A stretch of DNA of 64,000 nucleotides from Arthrobacter sp. RIT-PI-e (GCF_001187915.1 NZ_LGIU01000051.1:1-64000), one strand, 5' to 3'; positions 25,636-35,125 are shown, counted from the stretch's first letter. The notes: generated by a model not told the origin, from the letters alone. Numbers and translations: made by a program.

Positions 25636-26441
25636 TGCCCGTCGAGTTCCACGATCACCGGAGCATGGTCCGAGGCGCCCTTGCCCTTGCGTTCCTCGCG
25701 GTCCACGAAGGCGTCGGAGACGCGGGCCGTGAGCGCGGGTGAGCCGAGCACGAAGTCGATCCGCATCCCCTCCTTCTTCGGGAAGCGCAGCTGCTTGTAG
25801 TCCCAGTAGGTGTACGAACCGGGTCCGGGGGTGTAGGGGCGGGCGACGTCGGTGAACCCGGCGTCGAGGAAGCCCTGGAAGGCGTCCCGTTCAGCGGGGC
25901 TGACATGGGTGTAACCTCCGTCGACGAACAGGTCGATGTCCCAGACGTCCTCGTCCTGCGGCGCGATGTTCCAGTCTCCCATCAGGGCCAGCTGGGCCTG
26001 CGGGTCCTCGGTGATCCATGTCCGGGCGTGGGAGCGCAGGGTGTCCAGCCACTCGATCTTGTACGGCATGTGCGGATCGTCGAGTGCGCGTCCGTTCGGC
26101 ACGTACAGGCTCCACACCCGGACCCCGCCGCAGGTCGCGCCGATGGCCCGTGCCTCCTGCACCGGGTCCACCCCGGGTTTGCCGAAGGCCGGCTGGTCGG
26201 GGAAGGTGCGCTGGACGTCGTCGAGCCCGACCCTCGAGGCGATGGCCACACCGTTCCACTGGCTGAACCCGAAGTGCGCCACCTCGAACCCGCTGTTCTC
26301 GAACAGTTCCCAGGGGAAGTTCTCGTCCTTGCACTTGGTCTCCTGGATGGCCAGGACGTCGACGTCCGACCTGTCCAGCCAGGCTTCGACGCGGTCCGCG
26401 CGGGCACGGAGGGAGTTGACGTTCCAGGTGGCGATCTTCAC
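25632..26441 (-). CDS. xthA: Exodeoxyribonuclease III
   Basis: From GTG 26441 the protein is 269 residues, the length of E. coli XthA. It begins V-K-I-A-T-W-N-V-N-S-L-R-A-R, with the metal-site A-I-Q-E-T-K near residue 34, the D-W-N-I-A-P catalytic segment near 150 and the terminal S-D-H-A-P-V. It is a 3'-5' exonuclease and AP endonuclease of base excision repair. A longer start at 26480 would overlap nadE by 13 bases and is not needed. Confidence 0.95.
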   Translation of the reverse strand: MKIATWNVNSLRARADRVEAWLDRSDVDVLAIQETKCKDENFPWELFENSGFEVAHFGFSQWNGVAIASRVGLDDVQRTFPDQPAFGKPGVDPVQEARAIGATCGGVRVWSLYVPNGRALDDPHMPYKIEWLDTLRSHARTWITEDPQAQLALMGDWNIAPQDEDVWDIDLFVDGGYTHVSPAERDAFQGFLDAGFTDVARPYTPGPGSYTYWDYKQLRFPKKEGMRIDFVLGSPALTARVSDAFVDREERKGKGASDHAPVIVELDGQ

Positions 26442-26467
26442 GGTCCCTACGTTACCAACGGCGGTGT

Positions 26468-27292
26468 TTACCCACGCCACCAGGAATCGAAGATGGTCAC
26501 GGGCACGGTGCGCTTGTGCCGGGTGATCCAGTAGCGGTGCTCGATGGCGTCCGCCGCGTCCGGGGCCACCTCGCGTCCCTCGAGGTAGTCGTCGATCTGC
26601 TCGTAGGTGAGGCCGAGCTCGTGCTCGTCGGCCCGGCCGGGGAGCTCGTCGAGGAGATCCGCCGTCGGGATCTTGTTGTAGACGGCGGGTGCGGCCCCGA
26701 GTTCCTGCAGCAGGGCACGGTTCTGACGCTTGTTGAGACCGAACAGCGGCAGGATGTCCGCGCCGCCGTCACCGAACTTCGTGAAGAAGCCGGTCACCGA
26801 TTCGGCACCGTGGTCCGTCCCGACCACCAGGAGGTTGTGCTGCCCGGCGAGGGCGTACTGGGCCACCATGCGTGCGCGGGCCTTCGTGTTGCCCTTGGTG
26901 AAGTCGGAGATGCTCTCGCCCGTGGTGTCGGTGTACTCCTGCTGGAAGCCGTCCACCGCGCGTGCCACGTTGAAGACCTTCGACGTGCGGGGCTCGATGA
27001 ACGCCAGGGCCGCCTGGGCGTCGTCCTCGTCCTTCTGCACGTTGTAGGGCAGGCGGACGGCGATGAAATCGGCGTCGAGGCCCTCGGACCGCAGCTCGTC
27101 GACCGCGAGCTGGGCGAGCTTGCCGGCGAGGGTGGAGTCCAGCCCCCCGCTGATCCCGAGGACGAATCCGCGGGTGCCGGTGGAGCGGACGTAGTCCTTC
27201 AGGAATCCGACCCTGCTGCGCACCTCCGCCGCCGGGTCGATGGTGGGCTTGACGCCCATTTCCTCGATGATCTTCGCCTGGAGTTCGCGCAT
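26468..27292 (-). CDS. nadE: Ammonia-dependent NAD+ synthetase
   Basis: The 274-residue protein has the adenine-nucleotide PP-loop [10 protein letters not shown] near residues 43-52, and [19 protein letters not shown] matching the NaAD/ATP site of NadE. There is no N-terminal glutaminase domain, so ammonia rather than glutamine is the direct nitrogen donor. It catalyses the last step of NAD synthesis (nicotinate adenine dinucleotide to NAD). The xthA start lies 26 bases beyond its stop on the same strand. Confidence 0.96.
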   Translation of the reverse strand: MRELQAKIIEEMGVKPTIDPAAEVRSRVGFLKDYVRSTGTRGFVLGISGGLDSTLAGKLAQLAVDELRSEGLDADFIAVRLPYNVQKDEDDAQAALAFIEPRTSKVFNVARAVDGFQQEYTDTTGESISDFTKGNTKARARMVAQYALAGQHNLLVVGTDHGAESVTGFFTKFGDGGADILPLFGLNKRQNRALLQELGAAPAVYNKIPTADLLDELPGRADEHELGLTYEQIDDYLEGREVAPDAADAIEHRYWITRHKRTVPVTIFDSWWRG

Positions 27293-27404
27293 GCCCCAAG
27301 GCTACTCCGCCCGGGTTTCGGCGGGGTTACGGCGGCCCGCTCTCCTCGGGAGGATTGCGGGCCGCCGCAGCGCATGCTCGCGACGCTTCACCCCGGTGCC
27401 GCGG

Positions 27405-27998
27405 CTACCGGGTGAGGGCGGCGTCGGCGGACCCGACCCGGACGACGACGCTCCTGGCCGCCGCACTCTCCTCGACGGAGGCGCGGATCCGGCGGGAACC
27501 CTGCTCGGTGACGGGTCCCGTCGCCTCCATGAACCGGAGCTCGTTGAGGTGCTCGAGGTCGAACCGGAGTGCTCCGCGCCCGCCCAACACCTCGACCCCC
27601 GGTCCGTTCTCGACACCCGTGGCCACGGCACCGCTGCCCAGCCCGGCGGTGGTCCAGGCGGCGTCGTCCGCGGTGACCGGTTCCGGTCCGTCCGGCCCGG
27701 GTCGCTCGTTCACGAAGGTGCGGAGGCGGCCGGAGACCTCGATGATGTCCTCACCCGTCAGGAACCGGACCTGGTCGAGCGCGTGGGAGGCGATGTCCCC
27801 GGGTGCGCCGGATCCGGCGGTCTCCCGCAGCCGCCAGGTCATGGGCGACTCCGCGTCCACGAGCCGGTCCTGCAGGTACGCGACGCGCAGCTGCCGGACA
27901 GCCCCGAGCCGGCCGCCCGCGACGAGGTCCCGGACGGCGCCGTCCGGGGTGGCCCGGCGGCGTCCGATGACGTGGGAGGGACCACCCGGCGCCGCTCG
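27405..27998 (-). pseudogene. Remnant of a Gfo/Idh/MocA dehydrogenase (N-terminus missing)
   Basis: In one minus-strand frame from 27998 to 27405 the sequence reads G-R-L-G-A-V-R-Q-L-R-V-A-Y-L-Q-D, then M-T-W-R-L-R-E-T-A-G-S-G-A and I-A-S-H-A-L-D-Q-V-R-F-L. These are signature blocks of the C-terminal domain of Gfo/Idh/MocA sugar or inositol dehydrogenases, and the dehydrogenase Lys/His region is represented by the latter. An in-frame TAG occurs at 27999-28001, and the first usable start (GTG 27860) lies inside the homologous region. The N-terminal NAD-binding Rossmann domain is missing and replaced by pyrE. It is therefore a truncated gene. Confidence 0.8.
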
Positions 27999-28011
27999 CT
28001 AGACTGACCGC

Positions 28012-28587
28012 ATGACGGCAGAGACCTCCGCGACCACGACCGACCGCTCCCGCCTGCTCGAACTCATCAAGGAACTCGCGGTGGTCCACGAGCGGGTCAC
28101 CCTCTCCAGCGGCGTGGAGGCGGACTACTACATCGATCTGCGCCGCATCACCCTGCACCACGAGGCCTCGGTGCTCGTGGGGCGGGCGATGCTCGACCTG
28201 CCCGACGACGCCGGGATCGCCTTCGAAGCGGCCGGCGGGCTGGCCCGGGGGGCGGTCCCGGTGGGCCCCGCCGTTCTGCACGCCGCCGCGGCCGCGGGCC
28301 GGCCGATCGACGCCTTCGTGGGGCGGAAGACGCAGAAGACCCACGGGATGGGCCGGCAGGTGGAGGGCCCGGACGTCTCGGGGCGCCCTGTGGTGGTCCC
28401 CGAGGGCACCTCCACCACCGGCGGGTCGGCACTCGCCGCCGTCGAGGGGGTACGCCGTGCCGGAGGCGACGTCCGCGCCGTCGCCGTGATCGTGGACAGG
28501 ACCACCGGGTCCAAGGAACGCATCGAGTCCGAGGCCGGGGTGCCCTACCTCTTCGCCTTCGGCAAGGACGAGTTGGGCCTGGGCTGA
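28012..28587 (+). CDS. pyrE: Orotate phosphoribosyltransferase, with altered PRPP motif
   Basis: The 191-residue protein converts orotate and PRPP to OMP in pyrimidine synthesis. Recognisable blocks are L-S-S-G-V-E-A-D-Y-Y-I-D-L-R, F-V-G-R-K...H-G-M and E-G-P-D-V. The PRPP loop normally reads V-V-V-E-D-T-S-T-T-G-G-S in actinobacteria, but here residues 128-139 read V-V-P-E-G-T-S-T-T-G-G-S, losing the conserved Asp. Residues 76-85 read G-L-A-R-G-A-V-P-V-G against the usual G-L-T-L-G-A-D-P-V. Base errors near G/C runs are a plausible cause; otherwise activity is doubtful. Confidence 0.88.
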   Translation: MTAETSATTTDRSRLLELIKELAVVHERVTLSSGVEADYYIDLRRITLHHEASVLVGRAMLDLPDDAGIAFEAAGGLARGAVPVGPAVLHAAAAAGRPIDAFVGRKTQKTHGMGRQVEGPDVSGRPVVVPEGTSTTGGSALAAVEGVRRAGGDVRAVAVIVDRTTGSKERIESEAGVPYLFAFGKDELGLG

Positions 28588-28619
28588 CGGACCACCGGGC
28601 TGACGGGATCCCCCTGGAG

Positions 28620-29621
28620 GTGGGCGAGGACGACGCCCGCAGACTGGTGGAGGCCTCCGAGCTCCGGAGGGCGTCGCGCAGGTCCTTCCTGATCGGCTCC
28701 GCCGCCGCCGCCGTGCTGGCCGGCGATCTCGGGTTCACCCGCGCGATCCAGTCGGAGCGCAACCAGACGCAGATCCTGCCGCTCGACGACGACCAGGCTC
28801 GTGCCCGTTTCCCCACTGCCCGCTGGGTGCTCTTCCCCGGCTACAAGACCAGCTGGGAAGAGGGCCTGTGGATGCTCAACTCATTGCGCCCGGTGCTCTC
28901 GCAGCGTGGGCAGCTTGCGGTGATGGGGTACTCGAACACCGGACTGGACATCAACAACGTCGTGGCCACCATGAACCGCTACGTGGCGAACTTCCGCCTC
29001 GAGAAGCTGTACTTCTACGGTCACAGCTTCGGCGGGATGGTCGCCGTGGAGGTGGCGGCGCGTCTGCGGGACCGGGGGATCCCGGTGGAGCTCGTGTTCC
29101 TCGACTCGTCGCCGTCCAGCAGGTTCGACGTCCGGGACCAGCGGATGTTCGACGGCGTCGTGTACCTGTACGAGGCGGGGGTGCGGATCCCGAGCGGCCT
29201 CCGTGGGACGTACGAACTGGGCGAGCGGATCATCCACAAGAACGAACGCACCTGGCGGCAGATCCTCGACCAGACCCTCGAGCAGCTCTCACCCCTGGCG
29301 CCCAGCAGCGAACTGATCCAGTCGGAGTCCTCCTACATCTACCACTTCGACGTCTCGAGGTTCCGGCTCTCGCTCGGGGACACCAGCGTGGTCTTCGCCG
29401 GCAACCCGGACGACGGCACGGTGAACTATTCGACGACCCGCGCGAGGTGGGCGAGCGCACTGCCCGAGAACGTGAGGGACGTCGACTACGTGACGGAGGG
29501 TGCGCTGCCCGCCCACGCCAGTCCGCAGTGGAACGCGGGGATCTACCAGGACATCCTGACCGCGGTGCAGCGGGAGTACGCACCGCTGCCGGGGGGCGGC
29601 GGCGGTATGCGCTACTTCTAG
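28620..29621 (+). CDS. Tat-exported alpha/beta hydrolase
   Basis: The N-terminus carries a twin-arginine signal, S-R-R-S-F-L-I-G followed by an alanine-rich hydrophobic run near residues 19-38. The mature part is an alpha/beta hydrolase with nucleophile elbow Y-G-H-S-F-G-G near residues 137-143. Export in a folded state is expected. The substrate is unknown; lipase/esterase-like activity is a guess from the fold. The start is uncertain: GTG 28620 sits immediately after GGAG, unusually close. The stop overlaps that of the convergent HAD gene. Confidence 0.78.
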   Translation: MGEDDARRLVEASELRRASRRSFLIGSAAAAVLAGDLGFTRAIQSERNQTQILPLDDDQARARFPTARWVLFPGYKTSWEEGLWMLNSLRPVLSQRGQLAVMGYSNTGLDINNVVATMNRYVANFRLEKLYFYGHSFGGMVAVEVAARLRDRGIPVELVFLDSSPSSRFDVRDQRMFDGVVYLYEAGVRIPSGLRGTYELGERIIHKNERTWRQILDQTLEQLSPLAPSSELIQSESSYIYHFDVSRFRLSLGDTSVVFAGNPDDGTVNYSTTRARWASALPENVRDVDYVTEGALPAHASPQWNAGIYQDILTAVQREYAPLPGGGGGMRYF

Positions 29622-30397
29622 ACCTGCTCGATCAGGTCCGCCACCGAGGCGCAGATCTGTGCGGGTCTGAAGGGGTAGGCATCGATGTCCTCCGGCTGCG
29701 TGATCCCGCTGAGCACCAGGACGGTGTGCAGGCCGGCTTCCATCCCGGCGATGATGTCGGTGTCCATGCGGTCACCGATCATGGCTGTGGTCTCGGAGTG
29801 GGCGTCGATCTGGTTCATCGCCGAACGGAACATCATGGGGTTGGGCTTGCCCACGATGTAGGGGGCGCGGTTCGTGGCGGCCGTGATCATCGCGGCGATG
29901 GCGCCCGTGGCGGGCAGCGGTCCCTCCTTCGAGGGACCGGTGACGTCGGGGTTCGTGGCGATGAACCGGGCGCCGTCGAGGATCAGGCGCACGGCCTTGG
30001 TGATCGCCTCGAACGAGTACGTGCGGGTCTCACCGAGCACCACGTAGTCCGGGGTGGTGTCGGTGAGCACGAACCCGGCGTTGTGCAGCGCCGTGGTCAG
30101 GCCGGCCTCGCCGATCACGTAGGCGCGCCCGCCGGGCAGCTGGTCGCTGAGGAACTGCGCGGTGGCGAGCGCGGAGGTCCACAGGTTCTCCTCCGGGATC
30201 TCGAGGCCGGACGCCTTCAGGCGAGCCGCGAGGTCGCGGGGCGTGTAGATGGAGTTGTTGGTCAGGACGAGGAAGCGCCTGGAGGTGGCCACCCACCGCT
30301 CGATCAGCTCGGCGGCACCGGGGATGGCCTGGTTCTCGTGGACCAGCACCCCGTCCATGTCGGTGAGCCAGCACTCGATGTGTTCGTTCTCGCGCAT
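29618..30397 (-). CDS. HAD-IIA (NagD-like) phosphatase
   Basis: From ATG 30397 (AAAGGA upstream) the protein has 259 residues and all HAD motifs: D-M-D-G-V-L (motif I), F-L-V-L-T-N-N-S (II), G-K-P-N-P-M-M-F (III) and M-I-G-D-R-M-D-T-D-I (IV). The type IIA cap places it with NagD/p-nitrophenyl phosphatases that dephosphorylate nucleotides or sugar phosphates. Its TAG overlaps the stop codon of the convergent hydrolase gene. Confidence 0.92.
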   Translation of the reverse strand: MRENEHIECWLTDMDGVLVHENQAIPGAAELIERWVATSRRFLVLTNNSIYTPRDLAARLKASGLEIPEENLWTSALATAQFLSDQLPGGRAYVIGEAGLTTALHNAGFVLTDTTPDYVVLGETRTYSFEAITKAVRLILDGARFIATNPDVTGPSKEGPLPATGAIAAMITAATNRAPYIVGKPNPMMFRSAMNQIDAHSETTAMIGDRMDTDIIAGMEAGLHTVLVLSGITQPEDIDAYPFRPAQICASVADLIEQV

Positions 30398-30479
30398 GGG
30401 GCGTCCTTTCACGGGGATGGACCTACGGGGCCGTGCGTAGGCCAGTCTCCCACCATTCACCGCCGTCTACGCTGGGACG

Positions 30480-31139
30480 GTGAATGAGATGTCGCCCGAT
30501 CCGGCCGAGAAACCGTCCGTGCCCCAGGCCCCCGCCGTCGGCGTCGGCCCGTGGGAGGGGACGTGGCCCGACGGCGACCACTGGGACCACGAGCTGCTGG
30601 CGGCCGGGGACACCCGCAACGTGGTGGACGCCTACCGGTACTGGACGCACGAGGCCATCGTGGCGGACCTCGACGAGCGCCGCCACGGTTTCCACGTGGC
30701 GATCGAGAACTGGCAGCACGATCTCAACATCGGCTCGGTGGTGCGCACGGCCAATGCCTTCCTGGCGAAGGAGGTCCACATCATCGGACGACGCCGGTGG
30801 AACCGGCGCGGTGCGATGGTCACCGACCGCTACCAGCACGTGCGGCACCACCCCACGGTCGCCGACTTCACCGCGTGGGCCGCGGGGGAGGGGTTGGCAG
30901 TGATCGGCATCGACAACTTCCCCGACTCCGTACCCCTGGAGACCTACGACCTCCCCGAGCGGTGCGTGCTCGTGTTCGGTCAGGAGGGGCCGGGGCTCAC
31001 CCCCGAGGTGCACGAGGCGGCCGAGGCGACGCTCTCGATCGCCCAGTTCGGGTCCACCCGGTCCATCAACGCCTCGGCGGCCGCGGCGATCGCCATGCAC
31101 GGCTGGGTGCGCAGGCACGTGTTCGGCCAGCACGTCTGA
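30480..31139 (+). CDS. TrmH/SpoU family RNA 2'-O-methyltransferase
   Basis: The 219-residue protein shows the three SpoU motifs: D-L-N-I-G-S-V-V-R-T-A-N-A-F (motif 1, near residues 82-95), V-F-G-Q-E-G-P-G-L (motif 2) and G-S-T-R-S-I-N-A-S-A-A-A-A-I-A (motif 3). These proteins form a trefoil knot that binds S-adenosylmethionine and methylates a ribose in tRNA or rRNA. The exact site cannot be read. Start GTG 30480. Confidence 0.9.
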   Translation: MNEMSPDPAEKPSVPQAPAVGVGPWEGTWPDGDHWDHELLAAGDTRNVVDAYRYWTHEAIVADLDERRHGFHVAIENWQHDLNIGSVVRTANAFLAKEVHIIGRRRWNRRGAMVTDRYQHVRHHPTVADFTAWAAGEGLAVIGIDNFPDSVPLETYDLPERCVLVFGQEGPGLTPEVHEAAEATLSIAQFGSTRSINASAAAAIAMHGWVRRHVFGQHV

Positions 31140-31230
31140 CGTCCGGCCGGCGGGACGGGCGCCGACTCCTGCGGCGGGCACCTCCGCTCGCTAGGATGTG
31201 GGGAGCACCCACCACGAAGGAGTCCTGCGC

Positions 31231-32250
<1,020 letters not shown>

Positions 32251-32253
32251 CGG

Positions 32254-32673
32254 ATGTCCGACGAGTTCCGGAAGAACCTGTTGGGTCCCGACGCCACGCT
32301 CCTGCCGGAGGAGTCCGACGTCGTCGAGCGTCTCGCCGCCGGCGACGAGGCCGTGGACCTCGCCGCGAAGCACCCGACGTCGTCGCTCGTCTGGGCGATC
32401 CTCGCGGACGAGGCCTACGCCGAGGGACGCACCATCGAGTCCTACGCCTACGCGCGCACCGGGTACCACCGTGGTCTGGACGCGCTGCGGCGCAGCGGCT
32501 GGCGGGGCGCCGGTCCCATCCCGTACTCGCACGAGCCGAACCGCGGTTTCCTCCGCGCGCTCTACGCGCTGGGACGCGCAGCCGCGTCCATCGGGGAGAT
32601 CGAGGAGGCCGAGCGCATCGCGGTGTTCCTGAAGGAGTCCGATCCCGAGGCGAGCGCACAGCTCGCGGGCTGA
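32254..32673 (+). CDS. DUF3151 protein
   Basis: This 139-residue soluble protein matches DUF3151: N-L-L-G-P-D-A-T-L-L-P near the start, a tetratricopeptide-like helical middle (W-A-I-L-A-D-E-A-Y-A-E-G), G-Y-H-R-G-L-D-A-L-R and W-R-G-A-G-P-I-P-Y-S-H-E-P-N-R-G-F-L. Function is unknown. Its tight linkage to fba (four-base gap) suggests a role tied to glycolysis or expression with it. It is followed by a strong hairpin. Confidence 0.9.
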   Translation: MSDEFRKNLLGPDATLLPEESDVVERLAAGDEAVDLAAKHPTSSLVWAILADEAYAEGRTIESYAYARTGYHRGLDALRRSGWRGAGPIPYSHEPNRGFLRALYALGRAAASIGEIEEAERIAVFLKESDPEASAQLAG

Positions 32674-32689
32674 CGGCGGACTGCCACGA

Positions 32690-32722
32690 CGATGACGGGT
32701 GCCCCTCCGGCACCCGTCATCG
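32690..32722. terminator. Bidirectional hairpin between convergent genes
   Basis: CGATGACGGGTGCC (32690-32703) pairs perfectly with its complement at 32709-32722 around the loop CCTCC. The 14-bp stem lies between the ends of the fba/DUF3151 unit and the convergent ABC permease gene. The following bases are only moderately U-rich (TCCGTTCT), so termination in either direction is plausible but not certain. Confidence 0.75.
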
Positions 32723-32746
32723 TCCGTTCTGCCGCGCGGTGCGGTG

Positions 32747-33460
32747 CTACCGGACCGTCGCCGAGCGGAGGAGGTGCACCGTCGCCGTGGCGGCGAACGC
32801 GATGACGACGGCGACGGCGACCACCACGAGCCACCACAGCTGCGAGCTCGCGAGCGCGGTGGTGAGGGACGGCAGGGTGAGCACGAGCCCCACGAGTGTG
32901 AGGATCACCAGCCCGGCGCCCAGGACGGCGGGACCGCGTGGGCCGAAGCGGGTCCAGGATGCACCGAAGAGCCCGCCCACGGTCAGGCAGAACAGGCTCC
33001 CGAGGAACACGATGGGGACCAGCCGCGTGACATCGCCGCTGCCGAGGGTGGAGACGTCGAAGACGTGGAACCCCACGAACCAGTGACCCGTGGCCAGTTC
33101 GAGCAGCGTCAGCGCGGTGAGCACCATCGTGAGGTACGCGGCCGTCCCGACCGCCCAGAGCAGGGTCCCGCCCACGAAGGCCCGCCGCGTGGAGCCCAGT
33201 GTCAGGGCGAAGGGGAACGTGGTGGCCACGGACTGGACGCCCATGTAGGTAAGGAAGCCTCCGAGCCAGGACGCGATCGAGGCATTGGACCGTGATCCCG
33301 AGATCCACTCCGGTGAGCCGATGGAGGAGCCCGCCCGCCAGAACATCAGGGAGATCAGCACCGTGATCACGGCGGCCACCCCGGTGATGTAGAGGGGGAC
33401 CGCGAACGTCATCTCCTTCTTCGTGAAGTGCAGCCGTGCCGCTGCCCGTACGCCGTTCAT
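32747..33460 (-). CDS. ABC transporter permease, YtrC/D-like
   Basis: The 237-residue protein has six predicted membrane helices and a short basic N-terminus, typical of ABC-2 permease partners of YtrA-regulated exporters. Its ATG overlaps the ATPase stop by four bases, and the GntR regulator gene overlaps the ATPase start in turn, so the three form one operon. Such systems often respond to cell-wall antibiotics, but no substrate can be assigned here. Confidence 0.82.
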   Translation of the reverse strand: MNGVRAAARLHFTKKEMTFAVPLYITGVAAVITVLISLMFWRAGSSIGSPEWISGSRSNASIASWLGGFLTYMGVQSVATTFPFALTLGSTRRAFVGGTLLWAVGTAAYLTMVLTALTLLELATGHWFVGFHVFDVSTLGSGDVTRLVPIVFLGSLFCLTVGGLFGASWTRFGPRGPAVLGAGLVILTLVGLVLTLPSLTTALASSQLWWLVVVAVAVVIAFAATATVHLLRSATVR

Positions 33461-34362
33461 GCGCTGACACCTTCCTTCGGGGAGTTCTCCAGGGCATCGC
33501 CCGAGCCGTGGGCTATCGCGAGCTCCTGCAGCGATGCACCCTTGATCCGGACGTTGAGATCCGCGGCGAGGGACCGGGCGTCGTCGTCCACCGGTCCCGC
33601 CACGGTCACCGCGCGCAGACCCGCGACCGCGTGGGCCCGAAGCACCTCGCGTCCGCGGCAGAAGGCCTCCACCGCGTCCGCCAGGCCGGTCACGCAGGTG
33701 GCGAGCTGCCTCGCCTCGTCCGCATCGGTCTGCACCACGATCCTGCCCCGGTCCATGAGCACCACGTGACTGAACAGTGATTCCGATTCGTCGATGAGGT
33801 GAGTGGAGAGCAGGACGGTACGGGGGGCCTCCCCGACGTCCCGGACGAGGATCTCGTGGAACAGCGTCCGGGCGCTCGCATCGAGACCGAGATACGGCTC
33901 GTCCAGCAGTGTGACCGGTGCCCGGGAGGCGAGTCCCAGGACGATCGCCACGCCGGAGAGCTGCCCCCGCGAGTACTTCTTGACGGGTGTTCCCTCCGGC
34001 AGGCGGAATCTCGCGACCAGTTCCGCCGCGAGATCGGCGTCCCACCGCGGCGCGAAGGACGGCGCGATCCGCAGCACGTGCTGCAGATAGTAGTCGTCGG
34101 GGTACCGCTGGTTGTCGCGCACGAAGCTGATCCCCGAGAGCACCGAGGCGTTCTCGAACGGCTCCTCCCCGTGGACCAGCACCTCACCCCGGCTCGGCCT
34201 GTCGTGTCCCGCGACCAGGGACATCATGGTGGTCTTACCGGCCCCGTTGCGGCCCAGGAGGCCGCAGATCGCCCCCGTCGGAATCGAGAGACCGACGTCG
34301 TCCAGTGCGCGGGTGTCGCGGAACGTGCGTGTGACGGAGCGCAGTTCGATGGCGTGGTTCAT
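33457..34362 (-). CDS. ABC transporter ATP-binding protein
   Basis: The 301-residue ATPase has Walker A L-L-G-R-N-G-A-G-K-T-T (near residues 33-43), Walker B V-T-L-L-D-E-P-Y-L-G-L-D, and the switch His in S-T-H-L-I-D-E. The signature is divergent, Y-S-R-G-Q-L-S-G, where typical ATPases have L-S-G-G-Q. It powers the adjacent permease and lies between the GntR regulator and permease genes, overlapping both. Confidence 0.92.
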   Translation of the reverse strand: MNHAIELRSVTRTFRDTRALDDVGLSIPTGAICGLLGRNGAGKTTMMSLVAGHDRPSRGEVLVHGEEPFENASVLSGISFVRDNQRYPDDYYLQHVLRIAPSFAPRWDADLAAELVARFRLPEGTPVKKYSRGQLSGVAIVLGLASRAPVTLLDEPYLGLDASARTLFHEILVRDVGEAPRTVLLSTHLIDESESLFSHVVLMDRGRIVVQTDADEARQLATCVTGLADAVEAFCRGREVLRAHAVAGLRAVTVAGPVDDDARSLAADLNVRIKGASLQELAIAHGSGDALENSPKEGVSA

Positions 34363-34718
34363 TGCTCGTACCCCTCCTTGATGAGATCGATCAGTTCGGC
34401 GAGGTCCATCCCGACGGCGCGTGCCTCCCGGACGAGGGGCTGCACATGGCGCCGCGGGAGATCCGCCTTCCGCTGCTTCAGGAGCTGCTCCCGGGCACCG
34501 GGGGAGACGAACATGCCCACGCCTCGCTTCTTGTAGAGCACACCCTGTTCCACCAGGACGTTGAGTGCCTTTCCCGCCGTGGCGGGATTCAGCTGGAGGA
34601 AGGCGGCGAGCTCGTTCGAGGAGGGAACCTGCGATTCCGCGGCATAGCTGCCTGCGGCGATGTCCTCGGCCAGCTGTGCCGCGAGCTGCTGGTAGATCGG
34701 GCGGTCCTCGGTGAACAT
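34359..34718 (-). CDS. GntR family regulator, YtrA subfamily
   Basis: From ATG 34718 (AAGGA upstream) the protein has 119 residues: a GntR winged helix with I-Y-Q-Q-L-A-A-Q-L-A-E-D-I near the start and Q-L-N-P-A-T-A-G-K-A-L-N-V-L as recognition region, then a short C-terminal dimerisation helix rather than an effector domain. This short layout defines the YtrA subfamily, which represses adjacent ABC exporter genes. Overlap with the ATPase gene supports cotranscription and autoregulation. Confidence 0.92.
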   Translation of the reverse strand: MFTEDRPIYQQLAAQLAEDIAAGSYAAESQVPSSNELAAFLQLNPATAGKALNVLVEQGVLYKKRGVGMFVSPGAREQLLKQRKADLPRRHVQPLVREARAVGMDLAELIDLIKEGYEQ

Positions 34719-34729
34719 TCCACTTCCTT

Positions 34730-34778
34730 GGTTAGTTACTGCACTAGTTAACCTAGGAGGCTCGAGGGGTGTCGTCAA
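34730..34778 (-). promoter_or_regulatory. Promoter and imperfect-palindrome operator of the GntR-ABC operon
   Basis: On the minus strand TTGACG (34778-34773) and TAGGTT (34755-34750) are separated by 17 bases. A 24-bp imperfect palindrome with ends GGTTA...TAACC (34730-34753, arms matching at 8 of 11 positions) overlaps the -10 and start site. The A+T-rich patch stands out. Repression by the YtrA-type regulator encoded just downstream is the simplest reading. Confidence 0.78.
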
Positions 34779-34921
34779 GGGATCGGGTCCCCGATACCGA
34801 TCCACCACGGATTGGGGTAGTCCTGAAAATTAACGAGTAGTCCATCTTCTTGTGCGCGTGTGACCAGTGGGACAAGAGTTGATCCCACGAACATCCATGA
34901 GGCGAGCGAAAGTGGTGTGAG

Positions 34922-35125
34922 ATGTCAACGGTGTCGGGAACGAAGCAGTTGTTCACGGTCGCGGAAGTGGCCGCGATGATGCGGGTCTCGAAGATGACGG
35001 TCTACCGGATGGTGCAGGCGGGGACGATCGACAGCATCCGGTTCGGCCGGTCCTACCGGGTCCCGCAGAGCGCGGTCCGGAACTACCTCAGTGCCACGAA
35101 CCCCGGGTCCGACTACACGGTCTGA
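34922..35125 (+). CDS. Small helix-turn-helix (excisionase/MerR-like) DNA-binding protein
   Basis: The 67-residue protein carries L-F-T-V-A-E-V-A-A-M-M-R-V-S-K-M-T-V-Y-R, a winged helix of the excisionase/BldC-like group, then I-R-F-G-R-S-Y-R-V-P. A short protein of this kind is common in actinobacterial chromosomes and need not indicate a mobile element; no integrase or att site is near. Function is unknown. A GTGGGA/TCCCAC inverted repeat (34867-34888) lies in its leader. Confidence 0.85.
   Translation: MSTVSGTKQLFTVAEVAAMMRVSKMTVYRMVQAGTIDSIRFGRSYRVPQSAVRNYLSATNPGSDYTV

Noticed and set aside
28868-30487. A 539-codon plus-strand frame over the hydrolase and HAD genes
   Set aside because: Out of frame with one strong gene and antisense to another; no domain.
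34922-35125. Excisionase-like protein as a sign of a mobile element
   Set aside because: No integrase, tRNA-proximal att repeats or phage genes nearby; this small HTH family is common in actinobacterial chromosomes.
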